Assembly (NCBI GenBank): GCA_009801085.1
Contig: VNWV01000083.1
Coordinates: 1 to 12,091, forward strand
Origin: Lasiodiplodia sp. COLG20
Taxonomy: Eukaryota > Ascomycota > Dothideomycetes > Botryosphaeriales > Botryosphaeriaceae
Length of the DNA: 12,091 nucleotides
Direction: 5' to 3'
The position numbers and the translations under genes are program-made. Below, piece after piece: positions 8,151 through 12,091 of the stretch. The notes under the pieces were generated by a model, which made no database searches, was not told where the DNA came from, and saw nothing but the letters and a program-made list of their open reading frames with translations. Position 1 is the stretch's first letter, and the number at the start of each line of letters is the position of its first letter.

Positions 8151-8212
8151 GGTAATAGAGATACAGTCAAATTGTGAACCTCAGACCACCAAATCCGTCA
8201 ATTCTCAGAGTC

Positions 8213-10220
8213 ATGGCGGCTGAACATTTGCGAGCAAAGATTGGGTACGAATTCGTGGATGGTGAGCTGCTTACTTGCGCTCTCACAGCAGCCCATAGAC
8301 ACTACGATGATCCATCTTTCGACGGAAATAGGGGTCTGGCTACCTTAGGGACACGTGTGATCGAGATGGTGCATACACTGTACACTGTAGTCGTGGAGAG
8401 CGGTACTCAGAGTAAGTCTCACTGTGCGCTCCTCAACCGGCAGGCTTCTCATAGAAAGGCAGGAGATGTGAACAAGTGTGACCGCTGGTATAGAACCAAG
8501 ACGGGACAAGCAAGAGCCTGTGTGAAGCTGGGGATTGACAATTTCATAAAACAGAGCATTCGACAACAGCACGATGGACCCTCTCCCACGGTTCTATCCA
8601 ATGCATTGGCTGCTATTATCGGTGCAATCTGGCTCGATCTCGGCGGGGTTAATGAGGGCACTTCGAATGCTTGCGAGCAGATCTTCCGCATCTTGTGCCG
8701 GATAAACAACGTGGTCATGGACGGGACGCCACCAGTTGAAAAGATGAATTCCATGGTGCTAGAGACGGATGATAGCAGCATGCCTGGCGAAATATCAGAT
8801 TCAATCACGCCAAACCGGAATCTGGATCCAATGAGCGCTTCGATGACCCGTTCCTCTGGTGAGAACCAGCACGAGTCACTTGCCTGTTCGTATCCATTTT
8901 TGCCTCCTCCTCATGATATGGAACCCGATTTCGATGCTTCCGGGCCAGTTGAAGTTGAGCGTATGTTATATCCACCAAAGAAGTGAAACATCACTAACAT
9001 ACTAGAAGCTTATGCACGATATACACACGTTCCACACTTTGGCCAATGTACGAACGGAAACAGCTCGGACGGCTTTGGGCTGCCTGTGTTTCACGCGGCG
9101 ATTGCACGGTCGGAGCAGAGAACCCAGATTAACAATAGAGGGGTGGCTGGTTCTCGCCCCCGGCCATTAGACACGTCTGAGATCCCACAGGCAGCGACGC
9201 AAACTGGAAGTGAGAAGCACTCGCAGGCGCGGCGTGGACGGCTGCCTAACAGCTCCTTGCACCAGAGGCTTGTCGATGAAGAGTTGAAGAAATTGAATGG
9301 CTTTCCAGGCTCAAGACACAGCGACCTGGAGGCCCTTTTGGATCATCCGCAAATCTCTGAGTTAAGCACCAATTCCTCGTATGTGGGACAGCTGCGCCTA
9401 CTCTATCTCGGCATTGGCAGTTGTCAATCTTTAATTCAGCTCAGAGAAATCCTTCAAGTTGCCAGGATGAAGCCACATACCTCTCTCCACACCACTCGCC
9501 CAAGCTTACTTCCCATGGAAAGATTCAGAGAGATCTGTGTGCATGACGATCAAGAAGCTCTGTCAGTGCTGGTAAGGCGTTACCATGTGGTCAAGCTGTT
9601 CGAGACAGAGCTCGAAAACCTGCGTCAAGAAAACGGAATAATCGTGGAAACTCCGTCAGATTTTGGAACCAGCCATACACCCCAGGCAGGAAACCCTGCG
9701 ATGATACAGGAGGCTGCACTTACAGACAGGCTGCTGGCCAAGGTCGCGCCACATTTAATGGCAGGGACAGCAGAGTTCAGAAAGGTCCGCGAAAGGCTAA
9801 CGCAGATGCGGAGACTTGCGAAGAAGCTGCAGATATTGACTGGAAGATACGGCTTTGGGGTCCTTGCATTACTCCCATGCGGCCCATCTTACTTGGATTT
9901 CACCATCACAGATTTCACGTCAGTATCTGAGTCCATCTTTCCAGAAACGAATAATTGACCTGTACAGGCTGAAGTCGATCCCCGACACAGTGTTTGCACA
10001 GTTTTCGGAGCTGCTGTATCAACAGCAGGGAATAGTTCTCACAGAGTTTAGCAAAGCTGTTGAACCGGCGCTCACAGCACTCGTACACGGCAAGCTAGAG
10101 TCTGAATCGTTTTCTATCGAGTCTACAGAAGTAAGCAATTTTGAGGGGCTACCAAAGGGTTCCCAGGAGCTTTTGGCTATTTGCGTGCATGGGGCCCCGG
10201 CGAGCCTGCGAGTCGGGTAG
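8213..10220 (+). CDS. RNase III-fold protein with degenerate active site, 4 exons
   Basis: Exons 8213-8411, 8463-8960, 9006-9918 and 9968-10220 give 620 residues. The ATG at 8213 is chosen because the frame upstream offers only a GTG and translation begins right before the domain (LRAKIGYEFVDGELL). Residues 5 to about 150 are an RNase III fold: the signature region is N39-R-G-L-A43-T-L-G-T47, and the second motif is LSNALAAIIGAIWLD (111-125). The four metal-binding acids of active RNase III (Glu, Asp, Asp, Glu) are here Ala43, Thr47, Asn113 and Ala116, so cleavage activity is unlikely. The region after about 160 is low-complexity. The C-terminal part has patterns shared with fungal RNase III-like proteins from memory: GQLRLLYLGIGS, LVRRYHVVKLFE and RYGFGVLALLPC. 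No separate double-stranded RNA-binding domain is recognisable. The role is unknown; RNA binding without cutting is a reasonable guess. Confidence 0.8.
8412..8462 (+). other. Probable intron 1 of the RNase III-like gene (in-frame, no stop)
   Basis: A 51-nt stretch with donor GTAAGT, branch-like CTCAT at 8448-8452 and acceptor CAG at 8460-8462. Its length is a multiple of three and it holds no stop, so retention would add 17 residues. Removal brings the spacing between the two RNase III motifs close to that of the family and joins ESGTQ to RDVNK. Confidence 0.65.
8961..9005 (+). other. Intron 2 of the RNase III-like gene
   Basis: A 45-nt phase-1 intron with donor GTATGT, branch CTAAC at 8994-8998 and acceptor TAG. 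It contains an in-frame TGA (8984-8986), so splicing is required to continue. Confidence 0.85.
9919..9967 (+). other. Intron 3 of the RNase III-like gene
   Basis: A 49-nt phase-2 intron with donor GTCAGT, branch TTGAC at 9955-9959 and acceptor CAG. Splicing joins DFTITDFT to LKSIPDTVFAQF and avoids the TGA at 9956-9958. The nearer acceptor at 9943-9944 would leave an intron of only 26 nt. Confidence 0.82.
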
Positions 10221-11608
10221 TTTGAGTGAGCAAGCGAAAATGGAGTGTAGTTACTTCACACGCTCTTCAAGTCAAGTTCAGTAGTATAGGATCCCCCAAG
10301 TTCTCCGCATCTGTCGGTAGTTCCCTCAGTTAGGTGAAATTACTGAATCATCATCAAAGAGAACATAGAGTCATCCTACCGGATGGAATTGAACCAAAGT
10401 TTTATAGTTTATTTTAATCATCAGGAGATAAATCGGCGCCCCTGCAAATCAGCGGTCAAGCTGGCTGTTCATGGCATTGATAGCCTTATGAATGGAGTAT
10501 ATTTACTGTTCTGCTATTTTCAATTGGTAGCCATACTATATTTACTTCGAGATTCGGCAAGAACCCGGCCTTTGGAGGCTCCCCAACTAGTTCCCGTGGC
10601 TATTCTATATACGTATCAGAGTGGCTTCTAATTCACCTGCTTCGCTAAAAAATGCTCAAGCTGATGCTGCATAGTTAATACCGAGTACTATCGTTGCGGC
10701 GAAGAGCAAACGAGCCGGGCTTGCTCGGATGCCGCACAACGGCTCTTAGAATCAAGCTCTTCTTCCAAATAAATGGGGTCGTGGCCCAACAACGGCGATC
10801 GGGAGGACTCTGAACTATTACACTAACCGAAGCAGTGAAGAGGGAATCAAGAAATACATCGTTGCATGTTTAGTGCAAAGGTGTTACTGACGACAGAAAA
10901 GCAAGATAGCCATCTATAGGGTTTCCCTGCGTGAATCGCACAAAGCGTTACAAATGCAGTACAGCTTTTGTATGCTATCTTTCTGTTCGATTTGTTACGC
11001 TGAAATTGAATTTGTGGTTTATGAAATGCAGATTGTGGAGTGGTGATGGTATGGAGCACCACCGTATTCTAGACAGAATGCCCTTTCTCAATCGCCCTTA
11101 CTATGGAAAGAAAGCGCTCCCCTAGGGTGAAGTGTGACGTGACGGGTTTAGGACAGAAGCAGGTATCGCTACCTTCACCGCCACTGCTGGGAAATAAAGT
11201 TTGCTGGAATTGCACGAAGTTCAATTAACAGGATCGTGATGCGCTGTGTAGCAGTGGAAATGTGAAAGCGCACAAGGAGAGGGTAAAAGAATATCATCGA
11301 AAGGCTCCACACTAGATGTTGGAGGGGAGCAAATATAAACGGTTACATAAGGTCAGCCCAGTGATGGTGGAGACCGTACGACTTGCCATTCTTGATTTCA
11401 GGGCTTCGATGCAGCTAAGCCCAACTGAATGACCTGCAGTGCCGTCGTACCATACACCAGCGGAGCTTAAAACCTGCACGAATCTTTGCTATTAGGCTAT
11501 TCTACCAATGCTGCGTTTGTTTTGCTGTATATTTGAAGATAAAGGCAAAGTTCGTCCAATTTTTTGTTCGGTGATCCTGATAGCGACCCTTTTTTGTCCA
11601 CCGCAAAC
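10221..11608. other. Intergenic spacer of about 1.4 kb
   Basis: This spacer lies between the RNase III-like gene and the GTP cyclohydrolase gene. The open frames in it (10383-10631 +, 10847-11062 -, 10931-11125 +) are short, low-complexity and match no family I know. It contains one imperfect hairpin (10692-10741). TATA-like sequences at 11334-11339 and 11528-11532 may serve the next gene. Confidence 0.55.
10692..10741. repeat. Imperfect inverted repeat (hairpin), GC-rich
   Basis: The left arm runs CGTTGCGGC...GAGCAAAC and the right arm GCTTGCTC...GCCGCACAACG. They pair over about 20 bases with small bulges around a GAGCCGG centre. The hairpin is GC-rich within otherwise AT-leaning sequence. 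It could be a decayed transposon end or a transcribed hairpin. No TA-flanked terminal repeats were found around it. Confidence 0.55.
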
Positions 11609-12091
11609 ATGAACGGCCATAGCGGCCAGGAAAAAGGCCACGAAGTCCACACCGAGATCAATGTCAATGAGCTCAACGAGGATGGCTCCGCGAGAACTCT
11701 GCTGGCTACGAGCCGTGCTCAAAGTCTACACACCCAACAACCAGCTATCGATTTCGATGGCTTGAGCTGGCCTAGTAAGTAGCATGTTTGCATGGAGGCA
11801 GCATGGCTAACAAATAACAGGCAAGGGTACGCGGAAGAGGAAGGAAGCGACCGAGCAGGAGAAGGAAGAGCAGTTGGCGAAGCTTTTAGGGGCCGTGAGG
11901 ACAATCTTAGAGTGCATTGGCGAAGACCCCAACCGCGAGGGCCTTCTGGATACCCCGAATCGCTATGCGAAAGCATTACTCTTCTTTACGAAAGGCTACG
12001 AAGAGAGCCTACGGGAAATCTTGAACGGCGCGATATTCCACGAAAACCACGACGAGCTCGTAATCGTAAAGGATATCGAAATCTCTTCCCT
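11609..12091 (+). CDS. FOL2: GTP cyclohydrolase I, 3' partial (2 exons seen)
   Basis: This enzyme converts GTP to 7,8-dihydroneopterin triphosphate, the first step of folate and tetrahydrobiopterin synthesis, in the cytosol as a homodecamer. Exon 1 runs from ATG 11609 to 11774; exon 2 starts at 11821 and is open to the window edge, giving 145 complete residues. Residues 1-45 are a variable fungal N-terminus, then comes FDGLSWPSKGTRKR and the start of the catalytic domain: LLGAVRTILECIGEDPNREG, LLDTPNRYAKALLFFTKGYE and HDELVIVKDIEI. These are family hallmarks and the order is normal. The window stops just before the expected Cys-Glu-His-His zinc motif, so the catalytic residues cannot be checked. 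The end is a cut-off by the window, not a truncation of the gene. Confidence 0.95.
11775..11820 (+). other. Intron 1 of the GTP cyclohydrolase I gene
   Basis: A 46-nt phase-1 intron with donor GTAAGT, branch CTAAC at 11807-11811 and acceptor CAG. Reading through ends at the TAG at 11780-11782. Splicing restores the WPSKGTRKR motif. Confidence 0.9.

Larger units (their letters stand above)
6482..8212. other. Long intergenic spacer with scattered weak open frames
   Basis: About 1.7 kb. The first 150 bases are the likely 3' untranslated region of the coiled-coil gene and are T-rich. Open frames up to 100 codons on the - strand (6820-7098, 7586-7888, 7902-8132) match nothing I recognise. A perfect 7-bp stem with a 3-base loop lies at 6939-6955, and an 11-bp tandem repeat at 7808-7829. 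The final 70 bases hold the likely promoter of the RNase III-like gene. Confidence 0.55.

Noticed and set aside
8174..8212. Upstream start for the RNase III-like protein adding 13 residues.
   Set aside because: The codon at 8174 is GTG, not ATG. The ATG at 8213 immediately precedes the conserved domain.
10383..10631. 82-codon open frame after the RNase III-like gene.
   Set aside because: Hydrophobic, low-information translation with no family pattern; it lies in AT-rich spacer.

Overview
The window reads as nuclear DNA of a filamentous ascomycete (Pezizomycotina; Dothideomycetes is a guess). The genes carry very short introns of 45-52 nt with GTAAGT/GTATGT-type donors and CTAAC/CTGAC-type branch sites. 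Start codons follow pyrimidine-rich leaders, gene spacing is wide, and four of the five genes look like fungus-specific protein families. No tRNA, rRNA, CRISPR array or bacterial-style operon was seen.

Layout, left to right, all five genes on the + strand. (1) 1-1050: C-terminal part of a gene entering from the left edge, a fungal protein with a PD-(D/E)XK nuclease-like core. (2) 1747-2295: an intronless 182-residue protein made of three similar units of about 40 residues, suggesting a beta-trefoil/fascin-like fold. (3) 2835-3253: a 415-bp non-autonomous DNA transposon of the pogo/Fot type, with 25-bp terminal inverted repeats, TA target duplication and a relic of the transposase N-terminus. 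(4) 3254-4759: an AT-rich spacer. (5) 4760-6481: a three-exon gene for a 539-residue coiled-coil protein with a conserved fungal C-terminal domain. (6) 6482-8212: spacer without a convincing gene. (7) 8213-10220: a four-exon gene for a protein of about 620 residues with an RNase III fold whose four catalytic acidic positions are all substituted. (8) 10221-11608: spacer with an imperfect hairpin. (9) 11609-12091: start of GTP cyclohydrolase I (FOL2 type), cut by the right edge.

Only the last gene has a well-established role, the first step of folate/tetrahydrobiopterin synthesis. The other four are recognised at family level from remembered sequence patterns and have no known pathway. Nothing suggests co-transcription or a shared pathway: each gene has its own spacer of several hundred bases or more. 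The clearest items for follow-up are the catalytically degenerate RNase III protein and the small pogo-like element.
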